A stretch of 64,000 nt of DNA from Sipunculus nudus. Its lineage: Eukaryota > Annelida > Sipuncula > Golfingiida > Sipunculidae. The position numbers and the translations under genes are program-made. Positions within the stretch are counted from its first letter, which is position 1. Every line of letters begins with the position of its first letter. The notes beneath the pieces are model-generated. The model was not told where the DNA came from, ran no database searches, and saw nothing but the letters and a program-made list of their open reading frames with translations. Of the stretch, positions 50,265 through 62,839 are shown piece after piece. The stretch is taken from contig CM049316.1 in NCBI GenBank assembly GCA_026874595.1, positions 38,756,695-38,820,694 of the forward strand, read 5' to 3'.

Positions 50265-51410
50265 AATTGTAGATATTGAGTAAATCAAAGATTAGCCAAA
50301 GGCTGACATAGTACAAATGACAGACCATGTCAACTGTTGCATTGATATCAAAACAAAACAATGGTGAGTGATTTTTTATTTGATACCAGGATAAGAGCAA
50401 CATTAAATCAAATCAACTATAGAATTGATATCAAAGGAAACGTTATATATACTGAAGACATGTAAACAGAAGAAAGCAATTTTATGTCTACTATTGAACT
50501 GATGTCGATAGAAAGAGATGTTATGTGAACTGTTGTGAACCATTTTACCATAATTGGAACACTAAAATGGAATGGAGAATCTTGAAATTTGCATGTGTGA
50601 AAAACTGGAGTATTGTAGTTCCGTGTCATAACGTTCGCCGATGTGATCCTTTTCGTCATAAAGTACATCCGAAATTTGTCAGCTATTGTGTCAGTACTAA
50701 AATGTTTATTTTGGTAATAATTGGCATTAAAAACCATATATGGATCATGGTTCTAAAAGGCTTTTGCGTCCCAGGAAACATACTATTCCGAATAAAATGT
50801 TTGCAGATGTTTGATGTTTGCATGCTTCCATGCACTCTTCATAAAAGTTATTTCTACAAACAATTGAATACCTGAATTTTGGAATAATCTCGATTTCTCA
50901 ATAAATTTGTCATGTAAGTATTGATAATAATTGTACAATCTGTTTGCCAATATGCAAAAGGTGTTCTTGTACATGTTAATCAATGTCACAAGAGGTCTTT
51001 ACCTTTTTTGTATATATTTAAGTATCGTGTGTATGACAATTGATCATACAGATACTTGGTTAGCAGATTATTATGTTATTGTAATATCATGTTTAGCCAA
51101 TAGTCTTAGAAACTCGGAGGTATCACCTGGTTTGTTTGGTATCGACATATAAGAGATTTCGCGATCAGTATTGAACGCCAGCAACTTTTACTATCCTCGA
51201 TCTGCAGAATGCTTTCGAACATACGTACTAATCAAATCATGTGTTCGGTATATTTACAGTTTGTTTTTTTTAATGGGAGAACAGCTACATTAAAAATGGT
51301 GGTCATCATGACTAAAACAATACCAAAAAAAATAATTTTCTGGGTTATAATACCCCATAATTCATGTATTGACGACTCTCTATGTCAAATGTAATGGAAA
51401 TTATGGAATT
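50265..51410. repeat. 3'-flank duplication, copy 1
   Basis: Downstream of receptor 3, segments at 50265-50470 and 51170-51410 recur together, collapsed, at 51435-51640 and 51620-51930. Markers: 'actgttgcattgatatcaaa', 'aaacgttatat...tgaaga', 'cctcgatctgca.aatgcttt', 'tgttcggtatattt', 'attttctgggttataatacc'. Open frames inside (50525-50875) look fortuitous. Confidence 0.75.
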
Positions 51411-51429
51411 TTTGCTTTAATTTAGTTGT

Positions 51430-51930
51430 GACACATTGCTGATAATGAGTAAAACAAAGATTTGCTAAAGGCTTGACATGGTAGTAATGACGAAACATTA
51501 CAACTGTTGCATGGATATCAAAACAGAATAATGGTGTGTGATTTGATATCAGGATACGGGCAGCATTGTATCAAATCAACTATAAAAGAAACGTTATATG
51601 TATTGAAGATATGTAAACAGAACGCCAGCACCTTTTAATACCCTCGATCTGCAAAATGCTTTGGAACATAAGTACTAATCAAATGTGTTCGGTATATTTC
51701 CATTTTTTTTAAATGGCAGAACAGCTACATTGAAAATGGTGGTAATCATGACATGTGTTTGGTATATTAACAGTTTTTTTTTTTTATTGGGAGAACAACT
51801 ACATTAAAATGGTTATCATGACGAAACAATACGAAAAAATGAATTTTCTGGGTCATAATACCCCAGAATTCATGTATTGATGACCCTCTATGTCAAATAT
51901 ATTGGAAATTATGGCATTTTCGCTATTTTC
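51430..51930. repeat. 3'-flank duplication, copies 2 and 3
   Basis: Direct-orientation duplicate of 50265-51410 with an internal deletion. A third partial duplication of the 'tggtatattaacagtttttt' to 'ataccccagaattcatgtat' part follows at about 51750-51910. Confidence 0.75.
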
Positions 51931-53110
51931 GCATTATTTTGGCGGCCATTTTGTTTTATTCTAATAATCAAAAATTGCCCAAGGCTGACAGCGGGCCAAC
52001 TAAGATATTTTCACCCCTGATTCGTGGGCAAACAAAATCCACAAAGAAAAAACTTAAACTCATAAAACAAGGTAGAGTCCAATGGCGACCGGACTAGGTA
52101 GCCAGTGCAGTTGTTCCAGTATTGGGGTAATATTGGTATTTTGACGTTCGAGTTATAATCCTGGCGGCAGAATTTTTACAAATATGCTGCATTCTACGGA
52201 TAAGAGTATCCGGTACGCCACACAGTAACGTATTTCTGTAGTATAATTCGGAAGTGAAAAGTGCATTTATAAGTGCCTAACACGCATCATATGCAAAATA
52301 CCGACGGATTTTTCAAATAATGCGTAAATGAAAAAAGCATAATTTTGAAATTACATTAATTTACGTCTTCAAAAAAAATGATTAAATATAATCACAGAAT
52401 AAAAAAGTTCATGCAGATCAGTTTAGTTCAAACACAAAATATGGCAACATAACTCACTAATGTACTGTTGAACGTACTATATATTATTGTCCATACCCTG
52501 AAGTGCAAAAGAAATTGGTTTCATTCTTCAATTAATCTCTGATATTTTATTCATTGTTGTAATCTTACATGAAAGTAGAGAAACCTGATATAATAAATGT
52601 CCGGAATTCGTGACTCAAAGTCAATGAGTCAAGACCGATACCAAAAACCGGCCAATTGTCCTGGATTGAGGGGACATCTTTAAGTTCCGAAATCTCGAGG
52701 TTTTAAGCTATGTGGATCTAAGCGTTAGGGAAAATAATGAAAGATTATGGCTTCAGGAGGCCAACTGGTTTGATAAGAAAATGTAACGGCTGTGTTAAAT
52801 AATTGTTTAAAGTGTACGTAAACTTTGTTTTGTTGTGTTTATAAAATGATTTAAATCCACATGAAAACTGTGGTTTCCTCTCTTAGCTTATGCACGGGAG
52901 TATTGTAACAAACAATTGAACTACAATATATTTCTTTAGTTAGAATACTTTGAAAGTAGGAAACAGATTAAAAAAGTCAATAAGACAATGTGTATAACCT
53001 CGCCGAACTGCACAGAACCAAAATCATAAAAAAATCCGGCACGATGTCACTGCAAGGACTGAACATGAAAATAGAAATAAAATCACTTATGCATGAAACA
53101 GCCTAACCAG
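51931..53110. other. Intergenic, no gene seen
   Basis: AT-rich, no coding or RNA feature supported. Confidence 0.55.
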
Positions 53111-53111
53111 A

Positions 53112-53560
53112 TGTCTTGTTTCAATAACACAGTGATTAATTTAAAGGGAGTTTCCATACAACATTCTCTTACGAAGGAAGGAGCTTTCACTGTTAGATCA
53201 TTCCCGTTGAATATTTAAATTAAAAAAAAATGATTATGTTAGAATTACAGAATGGTATGGCTCTTATGAAAGAACACATGGCCTGCAATAGCTGGTTACT
53301 CATGTTACTCAGTTTCACATTCAACACCTTAGCAACAACATAACAATGTGAAACTTATATGATTATGCTACTGTCAAATACAGTAACTACAGTTGGGACA
53401 TTGAATATTTAATACCATATTGACATTCCAATTTTGTATAACCCCATTAATGAAAACAAATTGTGGCATAAAACAAAAATGTCTGTACAATAAAGGCTTT
53501 CACAGATATTCCCCCTATTAAACTTTCGATTGAATATTTTTTTCTTTTTTTCATCAAAGC
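53112..53560. repeat. Diverged flank duplicate, copy 1
   Basis: Shares ordered landmarks with 58521-58970: 'tcttgtttcaata.cac.gtga', 'gaagga..gagctttca.tgtt', 'ttgaatatt.aa.accat', 'cttcacagat' preceded by 'tgtacaataaagg' or 'tgtaaaatgcaga'. Strongly diverged. It lies downstream of receptor 3, as copy 2 lies downstream of the damaged fourth receptor. Confidence 0.5.
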
Positions 53561-56500
53561 AACCGGGAAACTACTTTTAACGGTTTTACCAATTACATGA
53601 AAATAAATGACAGGTGACATAATCTTAACAAAGATTTTACCCGGCCGATAACAAGAGGGAAACAGTAATTTTGTTTATCATACACACGTGCTTCTTAAAG
53701 GAATAGCACTGTGAAAAGTTGCAGGAGTCGTGATTGTAGGCTGGTTCCTCATGCTGAATTCTACATGTGATCTATGCCACACTAGCAACGTAATAAATTG
53801 CTCCAAACAAAAAACTATATTACACGACCATCCACGGTACACATAATATCTGTAAAATTGATCTATCTGTCTATTTATATATTTATAACAATGCAGTATG
53901 TGATAGATAGCCTCTGTGTTAAATATTCTCTCAGTGGAACTTGATTGCAGAAAAAAATAATCGATGAACATATTGACTATTTAATCTATTTGCTACTAAA
54001 ACAGCCAGGCTATTGTTTTATAACAATGCATAAATGTTATGGCTCCAGGGGAGAGGTGCCGGCATATCCTCAATTTTGCAAGGTTTTCCTAAAAAAAAAA
54101 CCTTAACCTTGTGGTTACAGAAAGTAACTTAAAGGCCGAGTGCCACTAAAAATATCAGGGGCGTTATTGGGCAACATGGAGTTTAACATAATATTTGCAA
54201 CTGTTCACTTGGGCTCTGACTGTATTCAGAATACTAGCTGAGAACGAAGATGCTATCTGAGCTGGATGTTTGCAGTCATGTTCCTTATACTGCAAATACC
54301 TTAAATAAATTATCTTTTCCGGATTAATTTATGTGATTTCTACAGAAAAAATGAATAATAGGTGTTCATGTAAGTCCCAGTTCAAATTTAACGGGGAACT
54401 TGCACAGCTACAGCGTGAGCCAATCAGATAGCAGCAGTGGTGTATATAAACAACACGTGGCTTTGTGCACAAGTATAGGCCAGCCATGTCATTAGTCATT
54501 GACTGTCAGTCTGTGCTACAAACACTGGTACTCACCAAAACAAGCTCTACTGAAACTCCATTTCCTATGCAAATATAAATATTAATTCATGTCAGCTTTA
54601 ACCTAAGCTGATAAGCCCAGTTAAGATCAAGCTTTGTTAGGAATTACACCGTGATGAATCAGAATGAGAGTACACAGTCACACAAGTGTTCTGAACTTTC
54701 AACTGGGTGAAGCTGTGTGGCTACATGGCTGAAAAAAAAATCTGGGTCAGGGTATGGTCAGGCCATGGACTGAGCATATGAACCACATCTGGTTACTTCA
54801 ATAATTTTAAGAATTTTTCATTTACTCAGGGAAACAAACAGAAACATTTGTTGAATAGATTTTAGTGGATCAACTTGAGAGGAAGCTGAAGTATTTTAAA
54901 GCCTATATGAAAGTCAAAAAAACTTATTTGAAGTTATTGTTAACAATAGGAAACTAAAATTAATAGCAGTGAAAACAAACTGAAATTAAATATGCATGAA
55001 ATATACATTTAACCACATAATTTTTTTCATACTTTACAGATTCAAGCTTGTATACGTCTTTCAATCAAGCCATTCATCTTTAATTACCCTTGGAGTCCTC
55101 AGCTAGCAAGGTGAAAGGCAAGGGAGATTTCTGCACTGTGAAATGTCACATACACAGGCAACCTCAGTAAGAGGGTATCTGTTCATTACTATCGTCTTCC
55201 CAAAGTTACTCAGAAGCATATATTTTATTAATCACGGTTCATATTTATGAAATGGCTCATGTCATTATTGAAATGACAATACATTTATGGGGACCAGGGG
55301 GGACATGAAGTTATTTACTTATTTACACCGATACACAGCTAGCAAGCACGAAAGGATAGACTTCATGTTTACATGTCAGCAGTATGCCACGTGCTCAGGC
55401 TGATGTCTGTGTATGATAAGCTTGCCTCTGGCTGTCAGTCACAGGCACTTGACCAAAGCGAACCATCCGGTTCAAGAACTCGACATTTATTAAGTTAGAA
55501 ACATTCACTGGATATATTACACTGCCGTTTAGATTCACTTCTAGATGCGATTGTGTTCAAGCATGCATGCGTAAGCTAACGTGATTTTCCTTTTATATAA
55601 ACGCATGAAATATTTAGGAAATAAAACATTAATAAAACAGAAGGACATTGGTTGTCCATGTGACTTGCTGGTCTGATTAAGATATTAAAAGTAATATTAT
55701 CTTGACTTATTGCCAAAAAGAACTTTCACCTTCGTGATTGTTCAGCAATTTAACATGCAGTTTCAATAACATAATCATTAATTTAGTAAAACTTACAGAC
55801 GTGTAAGAACTTAGCATTTTAGTAATTTTGACTTTCTACCTACAGCAACATACTACGCTGCTACAACCCAAGTGAACACATTACCTCTGAGATACAATGG
55901 TTTTGAAATATAAGAACAATATCTTGTACATGTATTATGAATCATTCTATTTTCTTTTTCATCTAGAGACATGATAAATTATAGAACGAGAGGTGCAGGT
56001 ACAAGATGTCACAAACTGTGTGTCAGCCATGCACTTAGTAAAACTTGATGACAAGAAAAATATCAACGTATTTTATGTCATTGTCACCAAGACAACTGGA
56101 CATTTTTTGCATAAGGGTTAATAGAAATCAGCAAAATGGCACAAGCAAAACATCACTTTGAACATTGTTTCATTTTATGCAGATAAATACTGGATGTTCA
56201 GCTCCCCGGCCAAACATATCTGCAGCCATGCATGGAAACTCCTTTGGTTCTAGTAGAGAAGTTTTAATTTTTAATGGTTAACATCGGGTTTTTCATGGTT
56301 CGGACTTGAGAGATTATATTCTAAGACTGACTCAGACTATATTCCCATCAACGGACTAACTTTCAATAAGACTTAATTTCATCTACTCCGATGTGAGGAG
56401 GGCGTACTAAATTGTCTAATAATGTGATTCTGATTTCCGAAGATGTAAAACGATCTGGGCTCTGGAATATTCAAGCACGGGAGCAAAAGAGCCTGGAACA

Positions 56501-56564
56501 AAACATACAAAAAACAGACTTGTGGTATGGCAAAATCTCCTGGAATTACCATACCATGTAACAA
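53561..56564. other. Intergenic, no gene seen
   Basis: About 3 kb of AT-rich sequence without recognisable genes; open frames on the minus strand at 53678-53971 and 56379-56564 look fortuitous. Confidence 0.55.
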
Positions 56565-57225
56565 GATTGAAGATATAATCCGAAAATTTGATTATGTGTT
56601 TCCTACACTATGCTTCCTTGCCGTGGCGCTGAGAACAGACTTAGAACTGTTCCCAATATATTTGTAACAAGTTTGGCAGCAAGTGATCTCCTGGTCGGGT
56701 TGATATCAATATCGGTGTATGTCGGTATATTATACATTGGTAAGGAAATTTCTCACTCCCGATGGCTTGTACCATTGCGTTTGCAATGGGCGTCCGCCGG
56801 TGTGTCTCTGTTAATTTTATTAGCAATTTCGGTTGACCGTTATATGTGAATTAAAACACCATTCACGTATGAAGGCTATATGACAAAGAATATAGCTTGG
56901 GCAGTCACGATATTTTGCTGGTTCTACATTCTAAACCTTGCGAGTTTGCCTTCCATGGGTTGGAATGTGTGGAACCCAGAATACAAATTCTGTGAAGTAT
57001 GGAATGTGTTTCTCTTTCTATACTCATCTTTTATCTTTGTACACTGACTGGTAATCATTCTCGTTTGTGGGGCACTCTATGTTAAAATTATCCGAATGGC
57101 GCAAAGCATTCGAACACTGGTACGACAAGAAATGCCGAGTGCCTCGCAGACACAGAGCAAAAAGGCAGCTGATCGTCTCGCCAAGATGTTTTAGCTCGTG
57201 GTCGGACTGTTCTCGGACTGTTGGG
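56565..57225 (+). pseudogene. Damaged class A GPCR of the array (receptor 4 pseudogene)
   Basis: Homologous to receptor 3 from 'KFDYVF' onward, but TM1 is deleted: FPTLCFLAV is followed almost directly by LRTVPNIFV. TM2 is intact (TSLAASDLLVG). A 1-nt deletion after RW destroys WPC, and a further 5-nt deletion in TM3 restores frame to GVSLLILLAISVDRYM. TGA follows at 56847-56849. Later in-frame stops lie at 57045-57047 (TM5) and 57192-57194 (TM6), with homology ending around the equivalent of CWAPY. The several independent lesions show a non-functional copy. Confidence 0.9.
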
Positions 57226-58520
57226 CGCCTTATTGTTTCCAGTGCAGAAGACGATGTGATACGAAAGGAAAGGGCACGCCCACCCGAAGATCACACAAAT
57301 CTTTCCCGATAGTATTATAATACTGGAAACAAGGATTATAGTCTTCATACAAAAAGCTCTTTGAAAGGTAACAGCTCATTTCAACTGCAAAATCTATCAG
57401 AATTTACCAAAAAAAAATATACTGACTAAAGTAGTGTCATTGATATATTTTGGAGAAGCTGAGTACAGAGACAGAGTATTGATAAAGGACCTTTGCTTTT
57501 TAGAATCTTAGATATAAACAAAACACCTAATCACATCACCCCCTGCCAGTTTATAATGGCGGAAGTAATAAGGGATTGACTGTAAATGCGTTTTGATATG
57601 AGATGTGCAACGTTTGTAGGAGCTCTTGCTGAACTAGGATAATAAATACGTTATGTATCTACAGATGGGCGCAATTAGGTGGGGGACGGGGACATGTCTC
57701 CCACCATCCCGTCCTCTACTACCTTTTGAACAAAGGGGAGGGTGGATTACCATATTTTCCGACTCCCCCTCCCCCACCCCCGCATTTTAGCTTTTAAAAA
57801 TTATAGAAAATAAAGTCATTTCATGATAAAAGTCTAGTTCTGATTTCAATCAATGAAAGGAGAATTAACTATTAAACTTCCAAGTCTAATGATATAAAAG
57901 TTGAATAATCAAATATCTGATAAAGACAGATGTGGTCGTGTGATACTAACCCAAAACCTTAATAGACTTATATTCCAGGTATGCCAAAATAATAAAAAAA
58001 AATGTAAAACTGCAGATTAAAGAATTTTTTTGCTATAAGTAGTCAGGTCTGGTTTTAATTATATATTTTTAAAATATATGACCCTCGGTGATAAATCACT
58101 CACATGTCAAAGTGTTCGTGTTTGATTCTGGACTCGAATGTTTTGTTTCTCCATTCATTTTTACAACTGACCGATTATTAATGTAATTATAAAAAAATTC
58201 GATTCTTCCCATTATAAATACCTTAGAAAGAAACCGCATGGCGTTATGAAACTAACAGATATGATGGTAACCGTAAATTTTGGAAAAAATAACTTATTTG
58301 AAATACCGTGCGGGTCTGCCAACGTATGAATTTATTTGCTGTATTTAGTTGAAATTATAAGGAAAGATAGAGAATCAGACTAAACCTTTTTTGACTTGTA
58401 TGACTGATCTGTATAGAATCGAAAACTCGAAAAAATCGAAAAATAAAAATTAATAGGTTCTATGCTTTTGCAAATTTTGTACATGAAACGTTCACTTTAA
58501 CATCACTCAACTAACTATTC
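57226..58520. other. Intergenic, no gene seen
   Basis: AT-rich apart from a G/C-rich patch at 57670-57785 ('gtgggggacggggacatgtc' followed by C-rich runs), probably a decayed MITE. Confidence 0.5.
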
Positions 58521-58970
58521 ATCTTGTTTCAATACCACTGTGACTATTTTAGTGACACGGATTGACACGCTTCTATGTTCATGAAGGAAACAGCTTTCAT
58601 TGTTGGATCAGTCAAGTGCCTATATACGTAGTTTTCAAAAATATTATGATAAATTAAGTGTAACAGGAAGACCTCATATTGAATGTAGAAGTAAAGTACA
58701 TATAGCCCGTGACGGCATGTAACCCATAAACAGTAAGTTTCCCATTCTTATTCTAGCAACGATATCCGTTGCTCTTAAACAATTTAAAACTATACTTGTT
58801 TGATTCCACGACCGTCAGAAACAGAGACAATATATGTTACTTTGAATATTAAAACCATTGACACCTAATTTATATCACATCATTCAGAAGATAAATTAGG
58901 ACAGGACACAAAGTGACTGTAAAATGCAGACTTCACAGATGTTGTCCTGGTTGAAATGGATGAAAGTGAA
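58521..58970. repeat. Diverged flank duplicate, copy 2
   Basis: Partner of 53112-53560, about 1.3 kb downstream of the fourth receptor remnant, in the same orientation. Confidence 0.5.
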
Positions 58971-61847
58971 TACCTTGTGTCATTATATATTTTATCTTTT
59001 TTTATCTCAAATCGATATTGTCACCAGCAATATTTTTTAAAGAGTGAAATGAAAATTGCCCATGCTTCCACTTAACTTTGAATGAAATCCTTCAAATGTG
59101 TGGACCAACGTCTCAACGAGAATAAAACCTGGAGTCCACAGGTCAGCATTGGGAAGAGAAAACAGCTTATATCACAATATCATAGCACAAATGAATTTTA
59201 GATATTAGAAAAACTTTATCTTACAGAGAGTAAAGCCATAATGTAAGGGGATGAAATAGCTGCTTTTATATGACACGCCTACATGGAATAAAACTATTGG
59301 CTACATCTTATGTGATATTTACATCCGCAAGGATTTTTCAAGGTCATAGTTATAGTTTCGACCGAGGCCGTCTCTCGACCTGGATCGATGTCCCACTGTA
59401 GGTTGGACGCCTTCGCGATTACGGTCATTATTTGTTGGTAACAAGCAACGAAACAACCAAGCATTAACAAGCCATTTCTTCGGGACAAAGGGCACCGCAG
59501 TGAAACAAAACTGGCAAAACGGCACATAATTTGCCTAGGGACATTTTCCGCCTTGTACCGCATGATTAAAAATAAAGGGATGGCACGCAAAACTCGCCGA
59601 GGACTGTCTTACTTTCGACCCAGGATCCTGGTTGGCTTTCGTTTGTTCTTCCCGACAGCAAGAACGTGGACTTTCTTGTATCATCCTTCGGCGGACCTGC
59701 CATGAACTGAACTTTTGTGAGCCGCTATAAACTTTCATTAAGCCTGGACACTTTTGTCAAACAGTGATTTACCTTGAATGTTTTGTTTTTAGGACTGGAC
59801 TTCAATTAATTTTTTCTTTATGTTACAGGGTATACAATTGACTTTGTTTAGCTTTCATTTTGTATTGATCCTATAATTTTGTTTTATGTATATAGTGTAT
59901 ATACTACCACGAATAAGATTAATAGAGCACCTTTATAGCAGCTATAACGGCTTCGTTTTTACCTGTGAACCTATGTGTCTAAACTTTTGTGTTGCTGTCC
60001 GTCGTCGGATTTGCAGTGTGAATGAGGACCGTAACAATATCATTCTACACAGTTGCTTTCTTAAAGTCAGCGAATGAAAATAGATTTAAACAATGCGTAT
60101 TACTTTTCATCTCATTATAATCAGCAATGCAGAGAACTTTAGCTCATCCAATTTTGTATCATGAAAGCACTTGCATTACTCTTTGATAACAATTATAAAA
60201 AGTTATACTTTTTAATATCTACATAAATAAAATATTTTTTTCCAAACACTGCAAAAAAATTCCAAATTTTAATTAACCATTGAACATTCTTCTTATTCAT
60301 AATGTATAAACTGGCCCAAAGGCGTCAGTATTTCTCCAGAGTCCGGGGCGGGGGCGCGGTTCGCAAAATCTGATTAGGCTTAATTACCTACACAAAAAAA
60401 TATTGAGGATGAACGTTCAAGGTGGTAGAGTCCTGCTAACATATATAATGAATGGTATGAACATTTTTTTTTTATTTCTTCATCTCAACACACGGAGAGT
60501 AATCATTTTCTAACGTCCGGAATAAAGACTGAAAAACTTATGATCTGGGGGTAGACCGGAGGAAGGGTTATATTTTACACGGTCGGTCATATCCAGGGTG
60601 AACGAGCTGTAAGATTAATGCAGAGACCAGTGCGATTTCCTCGTTTATGACCTGGGAATGACACAGATACAGCACTGCGACAGCCATCTTTGAGGCGTTG
60701 AATATTACTCCTTGTCACTTTACAACCAAGCAAATTCGTTTAGTCTTACGATCTGCTCTCTGCATTACACAGCGTCAGTAAATTATAAAATATATTGAAA
60801 GCTCTCACACGGCTCATTCCTCCTCCGGTATCTGCATCTAGCTTCCCCCAAGAGTATTGAATCAAATAAATACCATTCATACTGATTCAATGAAATAATT
60901 GAAAGCATTAGTTAACATTGGCAACCTACATCTTTTAATAGAGAAATGTCAATTACACACATCCTTCTTAAAGTTTAATCACAAATCTTTGAGGGCTTTC
61001 GTTAAATATCTCATTGACAACATTCACCTGCAAGCCCCCTGATCACATAAACTAAACACAGCCTCCCTTGGATTATATCTGTGCATATCCTTAATTATTC
61101 TTCTGATGTCACATTGATTCTGTTTAAATAAACATCGTAATACTGCTGAGATATCGCTCTTTTTCAAGAAATTTGTATCAATAGTTATCATATTCATGAT
61201 ATCACAGTATATACAAAACTAGAATATACAACAAAAGTATACCAAGTGGTTTCTTGCTGAACGGCAAAGATATCTAGCCTTGTTTATTACTTAACAAAGA
61301 CACTTTTTATTATATGTATGCGGAAGTTAAGTTACATATCTATTTAACCAGTTATACTTCTTAAAATGCTAATTTTTAGAGGAGAACACACTGACTAGTG
61401 AGAAAAAAATAGGCACATTTGTTTATACATTGCTCACTGTCAAATCGTACATTGGAACATACAGTGAAAAAAATGCTGTTTTACAAGGAAGATATAATGA
61501 GAATTCACCCATATGCTTTTGTTAGATTGTATGAACAAATTAAATATATCAAACTTTAACAATGCAGTCATTACCATACAATTGAATTGTTTCAACAATG
61601 CAATACTTATGTTACATATGCGGCATAATTTTAAAAAATGTTTTAGTTGTGTCAAATCTTTTCACTTTATAACATTTGTTGCAAACACTAACCTAGTTGC
61701 ATAATCAATCAAGAAGATACACAACCCAGTAAGCCAAGTAACAGTTATCCAGCTTCAGACAATTTTAAATTTTCTCTAATTAGTCTTGACATTCATTATT
61801 CTCAAGCAGTCCATGCGCTTGTTTGTTTCATTCCGTTTTGAATATCT
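58971..61847. other. Intergenic, one exon-like GC-richer patch
   Basis: At 59320-59720 the sequence is richer in GC and codon-like. A plus-strand open stretch around 59458-59702 reads a basic peptide (for example 'ARKTRRGLSYFRPRILVG') ending at TGA, but no family was recognised. The rest is AT-rich and featureless, with a small G-rich run at 60340-60362. Confidence 0.4.
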
Positions 61848-62839
61848 TCAATAGCTTATGTTTGTTGACACTGTCGTGTGGTCAACAGCTTTTATTCTAG
61901 TCCGATTTAATTTTATTAAATTTGCAAAGGCATCACGGAAATGAGGGTTCTTGGTAGCATATATAATTGGATTAAAGAACGAATTGCAGAACGCAAGGAA
62001 CAAACAAACTTTCCTTCCCAGGAATGACAATAGAGGCCCAGGTGATGAAGCGATGGCTACTATTGAAAGAATTAAATATGGCGCCGAACGTACACAGAAC
62101 ATACTTACTACGATGAAAACCAGTTTTGCCAGCCGAAATCTACCGGTTTTGTTCTGGACCGTGGATCTATTAATAACTCCTTGCTGCGCCAGAATTCGTT
62201 TGCTTTGTGCATGCGCAGTTTGAATAATTTTCCCATAAAGCACTATACAAATAACAAGGGCTAGCAATGGATGGGCAACGACGTAACATGAGTACAGAAA
62301 AGGAAACACATTTGACCTGTGACAAACTTCACTATTGGGGGTCCATTTTGTCCAACCCATTAAAGGCAAGGTTGCCCCTACTAAAGCGTAAATCCAAAAC
62401 CCAATTGTCACAGTTACCGCCATATTCTTTCTCATATAATGTTCATATCATATAGGCTTTATGATGTATAAGAAACGATCTACCGAAGCCCTGTTAAGTT
62501 CAACAGTGACACGCACATGGGAAATTCTGCTGCTGCAAAAGCAAAAGTACATGGATATTTTGAATGAGAATTGTCAATGTGGAGTATACCTATATACACT
62601 GGAATGGATAGGAATCCGACCAGCAAATCGCTTGCTGCCAAACTAGCAACGAATATGTTAGGAATAGTTCTAAGACACGTGTATTTATAAATTGCAGCAA
62701 TCACGAGGATGTTACCGATAATAATAAGAGGCACAGCAAGAAAAGCAAAGACAGCAAAAATATCGTCAAATGTGTCCTTGATCACCTTTTTATTTCGGTT
62801 CAGGCTCTGGTGTGGAAAGTTAGGTCTTGTGGCGGCCAC
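61848..62839 (-). pseudogene. Inverted class A GPCR copy with frameshift and stop (receptor 5 pseudogene)
   Basis: Minus-strand member of the array. The 5' part covers TM1 to TM3 (AVPLIIIGNILVIAAIYKY, LAASDLLVGFLSIP, YPCTFAFAAAEFPMCVSLL). A frameshift near 62488 sends it to TAG (62480-62482). The shifted frame resumes SVDRFLYIIKP, then meets TGA at 62448-62450 (where relatives have Arg of FRYER), and continues through TM4 to the tail (MGWTKWTPNSEVC, CNSFFNPIIYATKN). TM6 reads CVRSAPY, so both Cys and the toggle Trp of CWAPY are lost. Position 3.32 is Ala. No in-frame ATG precedes TM1; the frame starts after TAA with GTG. Confidence 0.88.

Noticed and set aside
50525-50875. 116-codon Cys-rich frame downstream of receptor 3
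   Set aside because: It lies in duplicated non-coding flank and does not resemble any family; the duplicate copy deletes this part.
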